64,000 nucleotides of DNA from Citrobacter youngae ATCC 29220 (GCF_000155975.1 NZ_GG730299.1:2291813-2355812), one strand, 5' to 3'. Counted from the first letter of the stretch, positions 45,752 to 55,915 are shown. Translations and numbers: made by a program. The notes: generated from the sequence alone by a model not told the origin.

Positions 45752-46474
45752 GTGGCGACACTGTTTATTGCAGATCTTCACCTCTGCACGGAAGAACCGG
45801 CGATCACCGCCGGTTTTCTGCGTTTTTTAGCCGGAGATGCGCGAAAAGCCGATGCGCTATACATTCTCGGCGACCTGTTCGAAGCCTGGATTGGCGACGA
45901 CGACCCTAATCCGCTACACCACGAAATAGCCGCAGCAATCAAAGCGCTGGCTGATTCCGGCGTGCCCTGCTTTTTCATTCATGGCAACCGTGATTTTCTG
46001 CTCGGCAAACGTTTTGCCCGTGAAAGCGGCATGACTCTGTTACCCGAAGAAAAAGTGCTCGACCTGTATGGTCGCAAGGTACTGATCATGCATGGCGACA
46101 CGTTATGCACCGACGACGCTGGCTATCAGGCGTTTCGCGCCAAAGTGCATCAACCCTGGTTACAGAAGCTGTTCCTTGCTCTGCCATTGTTTATTCGTCA
46201 ACGTATTGCCGCGAAAATGCGCGCCGACAGCAAAGCGGCCAACAGCAGCAAGTCGCTGGCGATTATGGATGTGAATCAGCAGGCCGTCATTAGCGAGCTG
46301 GAAAAACATCAGGTCCAGTGGCTGATTCACGGTCATACCCACCGCCCGGCAGTCCACGAACTCACGGCCAACGGCCAACCCGCTTTCCGCGTGGTATTAG
46401 GCGCATGGCACACCGAAGGTTCGATGATTAAAGTCACGCCAGACGACGTTGAACTGATCGCATTTCCGTTTTAA
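45752..46474 (+). CDS. lpxH: UDP-2,3-diacylglucosamine hydrolase LpxH
   Basis: LpxH cleaves UDP-2,3-diacylglucosamine to lipid X and UMP, the fourth step in lipid A synthesis, at the inner membrane face. The 240-residue protein has the calcineurin-like phosphoesterase motifs [27 protein letters not shown] and HGHTH. The start is GTG 45752, 2 bp after ppiB. All metal ligands appear intact. Confidence 0.96.
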   Translation: MATLFIADLHLCTEEPAITAGFLRFLAGDARKADALYILGDLFEAWIGDDDPNPLHHEIAAAIKALADSGVPCFFIHGNRDFLLGKRFARESGMTLLPEEKVLDLYGRKVLIMHGDTLCTDDAGYQAFRAKVHQPWLQKLFLALPLFIRQRIAAKMRADSKAANSSKSLAIMDVNQQAVISELEKHQVQWLIHGHTHRPAVHELTANGQPAFRVVLGAWHTEGSMIKVTPDDVELIAFPF

Positions 46475-46504
46475 TTCCCTGCCAAAACGCGTCTTTCCAC
46501 AAAT

Positions 46505-46520
46505 ACGCAATCGTTTTCCT
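46505..46520 (+). promoter_or_regulatory. PurR box upstream of purEK
   Basis: ACGCAATCGTTTTCCT agrees well with the PurR consensus ACGCAAACGTTTTCNT and lies 73 bp before the purE start codon, at the same place as the purE operator in E. coli. Repression by PurR with hypoxanthine or guanine is expected. Confidence 0.85.
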
Positions 46521-46592
46521 TCACGGTAAAACATGCTATTCTCTCTCGCCTCTAAAGCAGTGTGAAGCACACCCACAGGAGTTTTCAGACGC

Positions 46593-47102
46593 ATGTCTTC
46601 CCGCAATAATCCGGCGCGTGTCGCCATCGTGATGGGGTCCAAAAGCGACTGGGCTACCATGCAGTTCGCCGCCGAAATCTTCGAAATGCTGGACGTTCCA
46701 CACCATGTTGAGGTCGTCTCCGCCCACCGTACCCCGGACAAACTGTTCAGCTTCGCCGAAGGCGCTGAAGAGAACGGCTATCAGGTGATTATTGCCGGCG
46801 CCGGTGGCGCTGCACATTTGCCAGGCATGATTGCAGCGAAAACGCTGGTGCCTGTCTTAGGCGTTCCGGTGCAAAGCGCCGCGCTGAGCGGTGTCGACAG
46901 CCTCTATTCCATTGTGCAGATGCCCCGCGGCATTCCGGTGGGCACGCTGGCGATCGGCAAAGCGGGCGCAGCCAATGCGGCGCTGCTGGCAGCACAAATT
47001 CTCGCAACACACGACAAAGCGCTGCACCAGCGTCTGAACGCCTGGCGCAAAGCGCAAACCGATGAAGTATTAGAGAACCCGGATCCGCGAGGTGCGGCAT
47101 GA
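46593..47102 (+). CDS. purE: N5-carboxyaminoimidazole ribonucleotide mutase PurE
   Basis: PurE converts N5-CAIR to CAIR in purine synthesis. The 169-residue protein has the class I PurE motifs: [25 protein letters not shown] and VPVQ. The stop overlaps the start of purK by 4 bp (ATGA), so translation is coupled. A PurR box lies upstream. Confidence 0.97.
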   Translation: MSSRNNPARVAIVMGSKSDWATMQFAAEIFEMLDVPHHVEVVSAHRTPDKLFSFAEGAEENGYQVIIAGAGGAAHLPGMIAAKTLVPVLGVPVQSAALSGVDSLYSIVQMPRGIPVGTLAIGKAGAANAALLAAQILATHDKALHQRLNAWRKAQTDEVLENPDPRGAA

Positions 47103-48166
47103 AGCAGGTCTGCGTTCTCGGCAATGGTCAGCTAGGACGCATGCTGCGTCAGGCCGGTGAGCCGCTGGGTATTGCGGTCTGGCCCGTCGGGCTGGACGCT
47201 GAACCAGCTGCGGTGCCTTTTCAGCAAAGCGTGATCACCGCTGAGATTGAGCGCTGGCCGGAAACGGCGCTCACCCGCGAACTGGCGCGTCATCCGGCGT
47301 TTGTTAACCGCGATGTCTTCCCGATCATTGCCGACCGTCTGACGCAAAAACAGCTTTTTGACAAACTCGGCCTGGCCACCGCGCCGTGGCAATTACTGGC
47401 AGATAAAAGCGAATGGCCCGCGGTGTTCAACAAACTCGGCGAGCTGGCGATTGTGAAGCGCCGCGTCGGCGGCTACGACGGTCGTGGACAGTGGCGTTTA
47501 CGCGCCAATGAAACCGAACAACTGCCGGACGACTGCTACGGCGAGTGCATTGTCGAGCGGGGAATCAACTTCTCCGGTGAAGTCTCGCTGGTGGGCGCAC
47601 GCGCGCACGACGGCAGCACCGTCTTCTATCCGCTAACCCACAACCTGCACCAGGACGGCATTCTGCGCACCAGCGTGGTATTCCCGCAGGCTAACGCCAG
47701 ACAACAGGCGCAGGCCGAAGCGATGCTTTCTGCCATCATGCTGGAGCTGGGCTATGTCGGCGTGATGGCGATGGAGTGTTTCATCACCCCGGAAGGTCTG
47801 CTGATTAATGAACTGGCCCCACGCGTGCACAACAGCGGGCACTGGACGCAAAACGGCGCCAGCATCAGCCAGTTTGAACTGCACCTGCGCGCCATTACCG
47901 GCCTGCCGTTGCCGACGCCGGTTGTGAACAATCCTTCTGTGATGGTAAACCTGATCGGTAGCGACCTGAACTACGACTGGCTGAAGCTGCCGCTGGTGCA
48001 CCTGCACTGGTATGACAAAGAGGTGCGCGAAGGGCGTAAGGTGGGTCACCTGAACCTGAGCGACAGCGATACCGCACGTCTGAGCGCCACGCTGGAAGCG
48101 CTTATCCCTCTGCTGCCGCCGGAGTATGCCAGCGGTATTATCTGGGCGCAGTCCAAGCTGAAATAA
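47099..48166 (+). CDS. purK: N5-carboxyaminoimidazole ribonucleotide synthase PurK
   Basis: PurK is an ATP-grasp enzyme that carboxylates AIR with bicarbonate and ATP to give N5-CAIR for PurE. The 355-residue protein starts [16 protein letters not shown] (the N-terminal nucleotide fold) and includes the grasp motifs [14 protein letters not shown] and [14 protein letters not shown]. It is the last gene of the purEK operon, and a hairpin terminator follows. Confidence 0.97.
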   Translation: MKQVCVLGNGQLGRMLRQAGEPLGIAVWPVGLDAEPAAVPFQQSVITAEIERWPETALTRELARHPAFVNRDVFPIIADRLTQKQLFDKLGLATAPWQLLADKSEWPAVFNKLGELAIVKRRVGGYDGRGQWRLRANETEQLPDDCYGECIVERGINFSGEVSLVGARAHDGSTVFYPLTHNLHQDGILRTSVVFPQANARQQAQAEAMLSAIMLELGYVGVMAMECFITPEGLLINELAPRVHNSGHWTQNGASISQFELHLRAITGLPLPTPVVNNPSVMVNLIGSDLNYDWLKLPLVHLHWYDKEVREGRKVGHLNLSDSDTARLSATLEALIPLLPPEYASGIIWAQSKLK

Positions 48167-48176
48167 GCCATTAATG

Positions 48177-48204
48177 CCGGGGAATTGATTTTATCCTTCC
48201 CCGG
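48177..48204 (+). terminator. hairpin after purK
   Basis: CCGGGGAA (48177-48184) and TTCCCCGG (48197-48204) form a perfect 8-bp stem with a 12-nt loop, 11 bp after the purK stop. No long T-run follows. Confidence 0.7.
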
Positions 48205-48262
48205 TCCCTCTTCTGGCGCGTAAAATCCCCTCCATTGCTGTTTTGTATTCTCAGGATCAAAT

Positions 48263-49348
48263 ATGAACGATGGAACGGACTATCGCGCAATTCTGCTCGC
48301 CGATACGCCGATAATCGATGTACGCGCCCCGGTCGAATTTCAACAGGGCGCGATGCCGGGCGCAGTCAATCTCCCCTTAATGAACGATGACGAACGCGCC
48401 GCCGTCGGTACCTGCTATAAACGTCAGGGGCCCGAGGCCGCCCTCGAATTGGGCCATCAACTGGTCTCGGGTGAAACCCGCCAGCAGCGCATGAAGGCGT
48501 GGCAGGATGCCTGTCGTCAGCACCCAAAAGGATATTTATGCTGCGCGCGCGGCGGTCAGCGTTCGCATATTGTGCAGCAGTGGCTGCATGAATCCGGCAT
48601 TGACTACCCGCTGATAAAAGGCGGCTACAAAGCTCTGCGTCAGGCGGTGATACAGCTGACTGAAGAATTGGTGCAAAAACCGATCGTCTTAATCGGCGGC
48701 TGTACCGGGAACGGTAAAACGCAGCTGGTACAACAGCAGCCGAACGGTGTGGATCTTGAAGGGCTGGCGCATCATCGCGGTTCCTCGTTTGGACGAACCG
48801 TGGAACCACAGCTAAGCCAGGCGAGTTTTGAAAACCTGCTGGCGGTCAACATGCTCAAAATCGACAGCCGACAGGATCTGCGCCAGTGGGTGCTGGAAGA
48901 TGAAGGCCGGATGATCGGCGCTAACCATCTGCCAGAATGCCTGCGCGAGCGCATGACCGAGGCCTCCATTGCGGTGGTGGACGATCCTTTTGAGCTGCGT
49001 CTGGAACGGCTGCGCGAGGAGTATTTCGTGCGCATGCACCACGATTTTACCCACGCTTACGGGGAAAATCAGGGCTGGCAGGAATACAGCGAATATCTGC
49101 ACCACGGCCTGTTTGCTATCCGCCGTCGTTTGGGTTTGCAGCGCTTTGCCGAGCTGACCGCCCTGCTCGACGTGGCGCTAGACGAACAGCAGGCGACGGG
49201 CAGTACCGACGCCCATATGGGCTGGCTGGTACCGTTGCTCAACGAGTATTACGACCCGATGTATCGTTATCAACTGGAAAAGAAGGCCGCGAAAATCGTC
49301 TTTCGCGGCACATGGCAGGACGTTGCCGGATGGCTTAACGCGCAGTGA
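48263..49348 (+). CDS. mnmH: tRNA 2-selenouridine synthase MnmH (SelU/YbbB)
   Basis: MnmH converts 2-thiouridine at the wobble base of certain tRNAs to 2-selenouridine, via a geranylated intermediate. The 361-residue protein has an N-terminal rhodanese domain with active-site Cys ([11 protein letters not shown], about residue 94) and a C-terminal P-loop domain ([12 protein letters not shown], about 143-154). It has the normal length. Its stop codon is directly followed by the stop codon of the convergent sfbC-like gene, with no base between. Confidence 0.95.
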   Translation: MNDGTDYRAILLADTPIIDVRAPVEFQQGAMPGAVNLPLMNDDERAAVGTCYKRQGPEAALELGHQLVSGETRQQRMKAWQDACRQHPKGYLCCARGGQRSHIVQQWLHESGIDYPLIKGGYKALRQAVIQLTEELVQKPIVLIGGCTGNGKTQLVQQQPNGVDLEGLAHHRGSSFGRTVEPQLSQASFENLLAVNMLKIDSRQDLRQWVLEDEGRMIGANHLPECLRERMTEASIAVVDDPFELRLERLREEYFVRMHHDFTHAYGENQGWQEYSEYLHHGLFAIRRRLGLQRFAELTALLDVALDEQQATGSTDAHMGWLVPLLNEYYDPMYRYQLEKKAAKIVFRGTWQDVAGWLNAQ

Positions 49349-50008
49349 TCAGCGTCTGTCGCGCTTATCCGCGCGTTTCGCCAGCCAGTCGCCCAGCACC
49401 TGCACGACCTGCACCAGAATAATCAGCGCGACGACGGTGACGATCATGACCTGGGTTTCATAGCGGTAATAACCAAAGCGAATCGCCAGGTCGCCTACCC
49501 CGCCGCCTCCGACAATCCCGGCCATCGCGGAATAGCCAATTAAACTCACCAGCGTGATCGTCAGCCCACGCAGCAGTCCCGCGCTGGCCTCCGGTAGCAG
49601 CACGGTGCAGATGATACGCATCGGGCTGGCGCCAAAAGCCTCCGCCGCCTCAATAATGCCTTTATCCACTTCACGTAGCGCGCTATCCACCAGCCGGGCA
49701 TAAAAAGCAATCGCCGCCACGGAAAGCGGCACGGAGGCGGCAATCGGTCCAATGGTGTTCCCGAGCAAAAACTGGGTTAACGGCAGCAGCAGCACCAGCA
49801 GGATCACAAACGGCACCGAACGAATGATATTCACCAGCACGGAGCTAAGCAGATACACAAAACGGTTTTGCCAGAATAAATGCCTGTCGGTGACGAAAAT
49901 AAGAAAACCGAGCGGTAGACCGCCAATAATCGCCAGCACCGTAGAGATGCTTAGCATCTGGAAGGTTTCATTAAACGCCAGCGTCAAATCAGGCAATAAA
50001 TCATCCAC
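49349..50008 (-). CDS. sfbC: MetI-type ABC transporter permease (SfbC)
   Basis: The 219-residue inner-membrane permease has five or six helices and the EAA loop for contact with the ATPase (EAAEAFGASPMRIICTVLLP). It is of the MetI (D-methionine) family, but sits beside ybbP as does SfbC of Salmonella, and E. coli has its MetNIQ elsewhere. Its start overlaps the end of the ATPase gene by 8 bp. The substrate is uncertain: MetNIQ imports methionine, while Sfb was described as iron-related. Sequence alone does not decide. Confidence 0.8.
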   Translation of the reverse strand: MDDLLPDLTLAFNETFQMLSISTVLAIIGGLPLGFLIFVTDRHLFWQNRFVYLLSSVLVNIIRSVPFVILLVLLLPLTQFLLGNTIGPIAASVPLSVAAIAFYARLVDSALREVDKGIIEAAEAFGASPMRIICTVLLPEASAGLLRGLTITLVSLIGYSAMAGIVGGGGVGDLAIRFGYYRYETQVMIVTVVALIILVQVVQVLGDWLAKRADKRDRR

Positions 50009-51017
50009 GAATCACCTCCACTTGTGCAGTACGTTGACGGATATGTTCCACGGCGACATCCACCGCAGAAGGGTTATGCGGCGCGGTGAGTTGCACCACT
50101 AAAATCCCCAGCGCGCGTTCGCCGATATATTCAATTTTGCCGTGCAGAATGTTCACCGCCACGCCAAACTTAACCGCGACTTCTGACAGCACCGGCTGTT
50201 CCGCCGAATCGCCGATGAACAGAATTTTCAGCAACTGGCCGGGCAGATGCTGGCGCAGGCGCTCCGGGAGCGTCAGGTTAAGCGTGTGCGACACCAGTTG
50301 CTGGGTGAAAGGGTGCTGCGGGTGGGCAAAAACGTCAAACACCTCGCCGGTCTCCACCACCTTGCCGCCGGACATCACCGCCACGCGATCGCAAATGGAT
50401 TTGATCACGTTCATTTCGTGAGTGATCAGCACGATCGTGATCCCCAACTGTTGGTTGATCTGCTTAAGCAATGCCAGAATCGTGGCCGAGGTCTCCAGAT
50501 CCAACGCGGAGGTCGGTTCATCACAAAGCAGCACATCCGGGTGATTGGCGATCGCGCGGGCAATACCCACACGCTGCTTTTGCCCACCGCTGAGCTGAAC
50601 CGGAAAACGATTCGCCTTGTCAGACAGCCCCACCAGCGCGAGGATTTCGCTAACCCGTGGGCCAATTTTACTGCGTTCCCATCCGGCAGCTTTCAGGCTG
50701 AAGGCGACGTTTTGCGCCACGGTACGGGTATGCATCAGATTAAAATGCTGAAAAATCATCCCAATACGCTGACGAGCTTTACGCAGATGCGCGCCTTCCA
50801 GCGCGGAAATTTCTACGCCGTTCACCTTCACGCAGCCCTGGCTCGGGCGCGTTAAGGCGTTCAGGGTACGCAGCAACGTACTCTTGCCCGCGCCGCTGGT
50901 CCCGACAATGCCAAAAATCTCGCCCGCGCCGATGCGCAAGCTGACGTCATCAACCGCCCGGGTTGAGGGTCCACGGCCAGCGGTAAAATCCACGCAAACC
51001 TTATCTATCTCAATCAT
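50001..51017 (-). CDS. sfbB: MetN-type ABC transporter ATP-binding protein (SfbB)
   Basis: The 338-residue ATPase has Walker A (GIVGTSGAGKSTLL), the ABC signature (QLSGGQKQRVGIARAI), Walker B (VLLCDEPTSALD) and the switch His (LITHEMNVI). The C-terminal domain (about 265-338) resembles the NIL regulatory domain that gives methionine feedback in MetN. It is the middle gene of the set and overlaps the permease gene by 8 bp; the binding protein is 61 bp upstream. Confidence 0.82.
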   Translation of the reverse strand: MIEIDKVCVDFTAGRGPSTRAVDDVSLRIGAGEIFGIVGTSGAGKSTLLRTLNALTRPSQGCVKVNGVEISALEGAHLRKARQRIGMIFQHFNLMHTRTVAQNVAFSLKAAGWERSKIGPRVSEILALVGLSDKANRFPVQLSGGQKQRVGIARAIANHPDVLLCDEPTSALDLETSATILALLKQINQQLGITIVLITHEMNVIKSICDRVAVMSGGKVVETGEVFDVFAHPQHPFTQQLVSHTLNLTLPERLRQHLPGQLLKILFIGDSAEQPVLSEVAVKFGVAVNILHGKIEYIGERALGILVVQLTAPHNPSAVDVAVEHIRQRTAQVEVIRG

Positions 51018-51078
51018 ACCTACCTCAGAAATGCGAAAAGGGCAGTCGTCACTGCCCTGTTAACCTTGTGCGCAGCGA

Positions 51079-51909
51079 TTATTGGGCTGCCGACATCCAT
51101 TCCGGTTTCTGGAAGGCGCTGTAGATATTTTGCGGATCGTCGATCACCGCGCGATACGCCGGAGATTTCACCGCTTCCACAATATCTTTGGCGAACGGTT
51201 TATCCGCATCTTCACTGCGTACCGCAATGATATTTTTCAGATTTTCGTCCAGATGCTCTTGCTTGATGGCGCTGGAAAGATCCAGTTTTGCCGCCACGGC
51301 AAAGTTACCGTTGACCAGCGCGCCGGTCACGCCGTCCAGCGTACGCGGCAGTTGTGCCGCTTCCAGCGGTTTAAATACCAGCCCTTTCGGGTTGCTGGCG
51401 ATATCGCGCTCAGAGGCTTTGGTCGGATCGATATTGTCTTTGATGGTGATAAGGCCAATGGACTGCAGGAAGCGCAGACCGCGGGCCAGGTTGGTTGGAT
51501 CGTTGGATAGCGTGATCACATCCCCTTTTTTCAACTCATCCAGGCTTTTGATTTTACGCGAGTAAAAGCCCATTCCTGCCGTCGGGACCACGATCAGCTT
51601 GCTCAGCTTCAGCCCTTTATCGGCGGTGAATTTGTCAAAATAGAGCGAGTGCTGGAAAAGGTTGGCATCGATGCTGCCGTTGGAGAGCGCCATGTTCGGT
51701 TGCACGTAGTCGCTGAATTCGCGCACCACGACCTTATAGCCTTTCTCTTTCAGCGTAGGAGCGATGGCCTGTTTCACCATATCGCCGTACGGCCCAGGCG
51801 CGACGCCAAACACGATGGTATGCGGGTCACTGTTCGCATGAGCAAACTGTAATCCACAGGCCAGTAACAGCGCCCCGGTCGCGACGCGTAAACTCTGACG
51901 CAATCCCAT
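51079..51909 (-). CDS. sfbA: MetQ/NlpA-family substrate-binding protein (SfbA)
   Basis: This is the periplasmic binding protein that feeds the two proteins above. The 276-residue protein has a signal peptide; a lipobox-like LLAC places Cys18 where lipidation could occur, but cleavage after AHA at about residue 26 is also possible. The mature part starts TIVFGVAPGPYGDMVKQAI, as in MetQ/NlpA. E. coli MetQ is not at this locus, and synteny is with sfbA of Salmonella next to ybbP. Good ribosome site GGAGAG before the ATG. Substrate unproved. Confidence 0.82.
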   Translation of the reverse strand: MGLRQSLRVATGALLLACGLQFAHANSDPHTIVFGVAPGPYGDMVKQAIAPTLKEKGYKVVVREFSDYVQPNMALSNGSIDANLFQHSLYFDKFTADKGLKLSKLIVVPTAGMGFYSRKIKSLDELKKGDVITLSNDPTNLARGLRFLQSIGLITIKDNIDPTKASERDIASNPKGLVFKPLEAAQLPRTLDGVTGALVNGNFAVAAKLDLSSAIKQEHLDENLKNIIAVRSEDADKPFAKDIVEAVKSPAYRAVIDDPQNIYSAFQKPEWMSAAQ

Positions 51910-51945
51910 AATCTCTCCATTTTAACGTTGTGGTGTCATGTCTCA

Positions 51946-52013
51946 CGCCGTTCTTGCGGCGTTGTTCTTGTTGGCCTGCTAACAGGCTGATTGTTAACAT
52001 GACACAGATCACA
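51946..52013 (-). promoter_or_regulatory. sfbA leader: two hairpins and a CRP-like site
   Basis: On the minus strand, TGTGA-N6-TCATG (52013-51998) resembles a CRP site with one half slightly off. Downstream are two small hairpins: GCCTG/CAGGC (51987-51974) and CGCCG/CGGCG (51961-51946). Neither a MetJ box nor a Fur box was noticed. The roles are inferred. Confidence 0.35.
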
Positions 52014-52082
52014 ACCCGCTGTCCTTGAAATTATTTCATGATGTTGCGAAATGTGTTTTCAAATGAGAGAAGGCATGAAAAA

Positions 52083-52157
52083 GTCGGATGTCGGCACACG
52101 TGCCTTATCCGGCCTACAACTGCTCTCCCAGGCCCGATAAGCGCAAGCGCATCGGGC
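52083..52157. repeat. two REP elements between sfbA and porin gene
   Basis: REP-like units in opposite orientation at 52083-52117 (GTCGGATGTCGGCACACG to CCTAC) and 52131-52157 (GGCCCGATAAGCGCAAGC to CGGGC), 22 bp after the porin stop and upstream of the sfb promoter region. They could end the porin transcript. Confidence 0.75.
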
Positions 52158-52179
52158 ATTCCGTTTGGCAGGCGTTCGA

Positions 52180-53314
52180 TTAGAAGTCGTAACGCAGACG
52201 CACCAGGTTCATATCGCCCAGGTTGTCGGTGCTGGAGGTAAAGACGTGTTCGTAATCCACACGGAAACCGTAATCCAGCTGGAAGCTGATGCCGACACCG
52301 TTGTCGGTACGCAGATAGTTACGACCATTCACGTATTCGATACGATCGCCCATAAAGTAGGGCTGAACGGATTTCAGCGCATACTGACCAACCGGGAAGG
52401 TGTAACCCGCGAAGTATTCCAGACCCCAGGCATCACCGGCAAAGTAGTCATTAACAGACACTTTTTTGGTGGTCATGAAGTTTTGATACCAGCCGCCGCC
52501 CATTGAGAAGGTCCAGTTATCCGGTTTCCAGCTCAGTGCGGTACCAACGATATTTTGATCGTAGGTTTTGCTGCCGTCGCCGCGCATTTCCGCACGGGTG
52601 TAGTTCCACGCGGTACCCCAGGTCAGATCGTCGGTGATGCGATAATCCACGCCCAGCGAGCCGCCGCCTTTACGCTTGTAGCGCAGGCCGTTGTTCGGGT
52701 TGTAATCATCACTGAACAGATAAGACGCATAGAGATCAACATCGCCAACCGTTTTCTTATACTTCAGCGATTTACGTGTACGATAAGAGCCGTCATAGTC
52801 GCCATTGATACCGTTACCCGGTGCCTGACCGATCATGTCATAGTCCCAGATATCCGTTTTCGCACCGACCACGTCATAGTAAATGCTGTTCTGTTGACCG
52901 AAGGTCAGCGTCCCCCAGGTCGCGCTCTTCAGACCGGTGTACAGCATACGACGCGTGGTGTCGTTGGCGCCGTCAGCGTAGTGATTATCCCAGTTGAACA
53001 TCGCCGGGAAGTTAACGCCCAGCTCGTAGTAGCTCACCCAACTGATATCATCAAACAGATAGTAGTCTGCGGCGAAACGGAAACGCGTCCCGCCGTCGAA
53101 GCCATTACGTTTGTAGCCATTCTTACCATCGTCACCGGCCATATTCTGGAACTGCGGACGAATACTCCCGCCGACGGTGAAGTTAAGACGGCTCAGCGGA
53201 TTGCCCGCCTGCGGATCTTGTTTCAGAACCGTGATTTCCGCCTGGGAAGCGAACGTCGTTAATGCCACTGCTGCGCCGATCGATACCGCCAGCGTCCGTT
53301 TTTTTTATAGTCAT
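52180..53314 (-). CDS. outer-membrane porin, signal peptide out of frame by one base
   Basis: The long frame (from 53268 in an intact form) encodes a 360-residue beta-barrel porin: alternating strands, aromatic girdles (DISWVSYYELGVNFP, WNYTRAEM), Asp-rich loops and C-terminal Phe. It resembles a Salmonella porin at the same locus next to ybbP. A good ATG (53314, ribosome site AAGG) leads into MTIKK, but then eight A (53299-53306) put the rest out of frame, so translation meets TAA after about 43 codons. With seven A the frame would give MTIKKRTLAVSIGAAVALT and a proper signal peptide ending FASQA. As written, a start at GTG 53268 lacks a signal. Possible slippage, phase variation, pseudogene or sequencing error. 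Confidence 0.8.
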
Positions 53315-53449
53315 TATTTTTACCTTGATAGATAGCCTGCCAATTATTCAGCATACAAATATTAACGTTTATTAACACACTCGTGTTGTCGCGTTTTTAT
53401 TGTTCTGTGCTGTTAAATATCAAGGAGTTATCAATTTGTGCTACATAGA

Positions 53450-53482
53450 TAAAAAAACGCACCGATTTAAAAACCGGTGCGC
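53450..53482 (-). terminator. terminator of ybbAP
   Basis: On the minus strand CGCACCG (53481-53475) and CGGTGCG (53464-53458) form a 7-bp stem with a 10-nt loop, followed by seven T (53456-53450). It lies 20-50 bp after the ybbP stop. Confidence 0.85.
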
Positions 53483-53500
53483 AATCATCACGGATATGAA

Positions 53501-55915
53501 TTAACTATTGAACTGACGGAACAGCGCTTTGCCTTTTAGCAGACGTGAACCGAGCCATCCGCCGCATAAAGAGAGCAGCAATGCCCCACAAAGCGGCAGC
53601 ACGACCCACAGCCGCCAGTCCGGCTCCCAGGGGAAATCAAACACACGGGTTTGTAATACAGCCAGCGCGGTTTCCGCACCGATGGCAGCGACCAGCCCGG
53701 CGACCATCCCGAGCATGGCGAACTCGCACCACAGCGTGGTACGCAACAATTTTTTGCCCGCGCCCAGCGTGCGCCAGACCACCAGCTCCTGATGACGTTG
53801 ACGCATCCCCACCTGAACCTGCGCCAGGAGCAGCAACATGCCACAGGCGGTAACCAGCACCACCATCACCTCCAGCGCTCGACTTACCTGCTCCAGCACC
53901 TGGCTTACCTGTTTGAGGATCGCGCCGATATCCAGCAGGCTGATGGTCGGGAATTCGCGGTTAAGCTGCGTCAGCATGCCGTTGCCGTTCTCCCAACGAA
54001 AGCTGGTTAACCAGCTCTGCGGCTGATCGTCCAGCGCGCCGGAAGGGAAGATAAAGAAGAAATTTGGCCGCAGGCTTTCCCAGTCCACTTTACGCAGGCT
54101 GCTGACCGTGGCGCTGAAGTCCTGGGTATCGCCCATAAAGGTCACCCGATCCCCGAGCTTCACGTTTAGCCGCTTCGCCAGCCCTTCTTCCATCGACACT
54201 TCCCCCGCTTTTGGCGGCCAGCTTCCGGCGGTGATCGGGTTATGATCCGGTCGGGCATCCTGCCAGGTCAGGTTGAGCTCGCGGTTCAGCGCCTCATCCT
54301 GATTACCTTCGGTCGGCTTCTCATTGATCGCCGTCAGCCGCGCCCGCACAATCGGATAGAACGACTCCGGGATCACCTGATGTTCCGACAGGAAAGCCTT
54401 CAACGGCACCACCTGCTCGCTGGCAATGTTGATCAGGAAATAGTTCGGGCTTTCCGGCGGCATTTGCTGCTGCCAACGGTCGAGCAGATCGCCGCGCAGC
54501 ACCAGCAGCAGCGCCAGCAGCATAAAGGAAAGCGAAAATGCCGACAGTTGACTCAGCGTTGACCACGGCTGGCGCAACAGTCGACTGACCGCTAAACGCA
54601 GCGGCAGCGAGGTGAGCGTCAGGCCACGCAGCACGTTGAGCAGCATCCAGCCCAGCACGCCGCACACCAGCGCCAGTACCACCGCGCCGGCCAGCACCGC
54701 CCATAACAGCAGGCTTCCGCCCATCAGTCCGGCGAGCAGGGCAACCACAACAATCGTTACCACCGGCAAATAGAACTTCAGCGGCCAGACGTTTGCCACC
54801 ACGTCACGGCGCAGTACCCGCAGCGGCTGCGTCGCCAGCAGTAGCCGATAAGGACGCAACCCGACCAGCAGCGAAATCACCGTCATGGTGCCTAGCGCCC
54901 ATAGCCACGGCCAAGGGCTGGCGGGCGGCAGCTCGCCGGGCAGGACCGGCCTGAGCAGCACCACCAGTACACGCTCAAACAACAACCCGAACAGTCCGCC
55001 GGTAACGCCAGACAGCGCCAGCACCATCAGCCACTGACCCACAATCAGCCTGCGCAACTGCGCTCTGCCCGCGCCAAGCGTTTTCAGAATGGCCACCAGA
55101 TCGTAACGGCTGCGGCAGTAATGGCTCATCGCCACGGCAACCGCGGCCACCGCCAGCAGCAGGGTTAGCAGCGCCGACAGCAGCAGGAACTGTTGAGAAC
55201 GCTCCAGAGATTTCCCCAGCGCGCCGTCATCCTGCTCCAGCCCGTACCAGCGCTGTTCAGGCTTCAACTGCGGCAGCAGCCATTTTTCATAGGCATCCAG
55301 CTGCTGCGGCGTACCGCCAAATTTATAGCGCCACGTCACGCGGCTTCCCGGCTGGACCGCCGCCGTTTTTTCGACATCCGCCATGCTCATCATCAGGCGC
55401 GGCGCTATCTGGAACGGATTAAAACCGGCGTCCGGCTCCTGCACCACCTCTCCGGCGATGCGCAGCGTGGCATCACCGACGTCAATGGAATCACCGATTT
55501 TTAGATTGAGCAGCGCCATCAGGCGCGGGGCCAGCAGCACCGAACCCGGCTGCGGTTTCAGCCCCGGCGGATTGGTCTGCAACGTGCCGTACATCGGATA
55601 CACGTCATCTACCGCTTTGACGTTCGCCAGCTGCGGCGTGTCACGGGCAAAAGTCATGGTCGCGAAAGTCAGCTGTTCGCCGACTTTCAGGCCACGCTGT
55701 CGCGCCTCATCAATCCATGCTTTTGGCACGGTGCGTGAACTTTGCAGCGCGCGATCTCCGGCCATAAACTCTCGGCTTTGCTGGCTCAGCCCTTTTTCCA
55801 TACGGTCGCTGATATTCCCCAGCGCCAGCACGCAGGCCACCGCCAGGCTCAGCGCCAGCCAGACAATCAGTAATGAAGGCGAGCGCCATTCGCGCCAGAA
55901 CCAGCGTGCAATCAT
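53501..55915 (-). CDS. ybbP: ABC transporter permease YbbP (FtsX/MacB-like)
   Basis: YbbP is a large inner-membrane protein of about 804 residues with ten helices in two repeats, each FtsX-like domain plus periplasmic domains. It works with the ATPase YbbA and is linked to TesA for extraction of hydrophobic or membrane-derived compounds, according to recent work on the YbbAP-TesA system. I start it at ATG 55915 (MIARWFWREWRS), which overlaps the ybbA stop by 4 bp; the open frame extends 16 codons further upstream but into ybbA. The sequence matches E. coli YbbP throughout. A terminator follows. Confidence 0.94.
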   Translation of the reverse strand: MIARWFWREWRSPSLLIVWLALSLAVACVLALGNISDRMEKGLSQQSREFMAGDRALQSSRTVPKAWIDEARQRGLKVGEQLTFATMTFARDTPQLANVKAVDDVYPMYGTLQTNPPGLKPQPGSVLLAPRLMALLNLKIGDSIDVGDATLRIAGEVVQEPDAGFNPFQIAPRLMMSMADVEKTAAVQPGSRVTWRYKFGGTPQQLDAYEKWLLPQLKPEQRWYGLEQDDGALGKSLERSQQFLLLSALLTLLLAVAAVAVAMSHYCRSRYDLVAILKTLGAGRAQLRRLIVGQWLMVLALSGVTGGLFGLLFERVLVVLLRPVLPGELPPASPWPWLWALGTMTVISLLVGLRPYRLLLATQPLRVLRRDVVANVWPLKFYLPVVTIVVVALLAGLMGGSLLLWAVLAGAVVLALVCGVLGWMLLNVLRGLTLTSLPLRLAVSRLLRQPWSTLSQLSAFSLSFMLLALLLVLRGDLLDRWQQQMPPESPNYFLINIASEQVVPLKAFLSEHQVIPESFYPIVRARLTAINEKPTEGNQDEALNRELNLTWQDARPDHNPITAGSWPPKAGEVSMEEGLAKRLNVKLGDRVTFMGDTQDFSATVSSLRKVDWESLRPNFFFIFPSGALDDQPQSWLTSFRWENGNGMLTQLNREFPTISLLDIGAILKQVSQVLEQVSRALEVMVVLVTACGMLLLLAQVQVGMRQRHQELVVWRTLGAGKKLLRTTLWCEFAMLGMVAGLVAAIGAETALAVLQTRVFDFPWEPDWRLWVVLPLCGALLLSLCGGWLGSRLLKGKALFRQFNS

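Noticed and set aside
51079-53000. Fur or MetJ box in the sfb promoter region
   Set aside because: No sequence close to either consensus was found by eye.
52180-53268. Use of GTG 53268 as the real porin start
   Set aside because: It lies inside the hydrophobic part of the signal peptide and would give a protein without an export signal and without a ribosome site.
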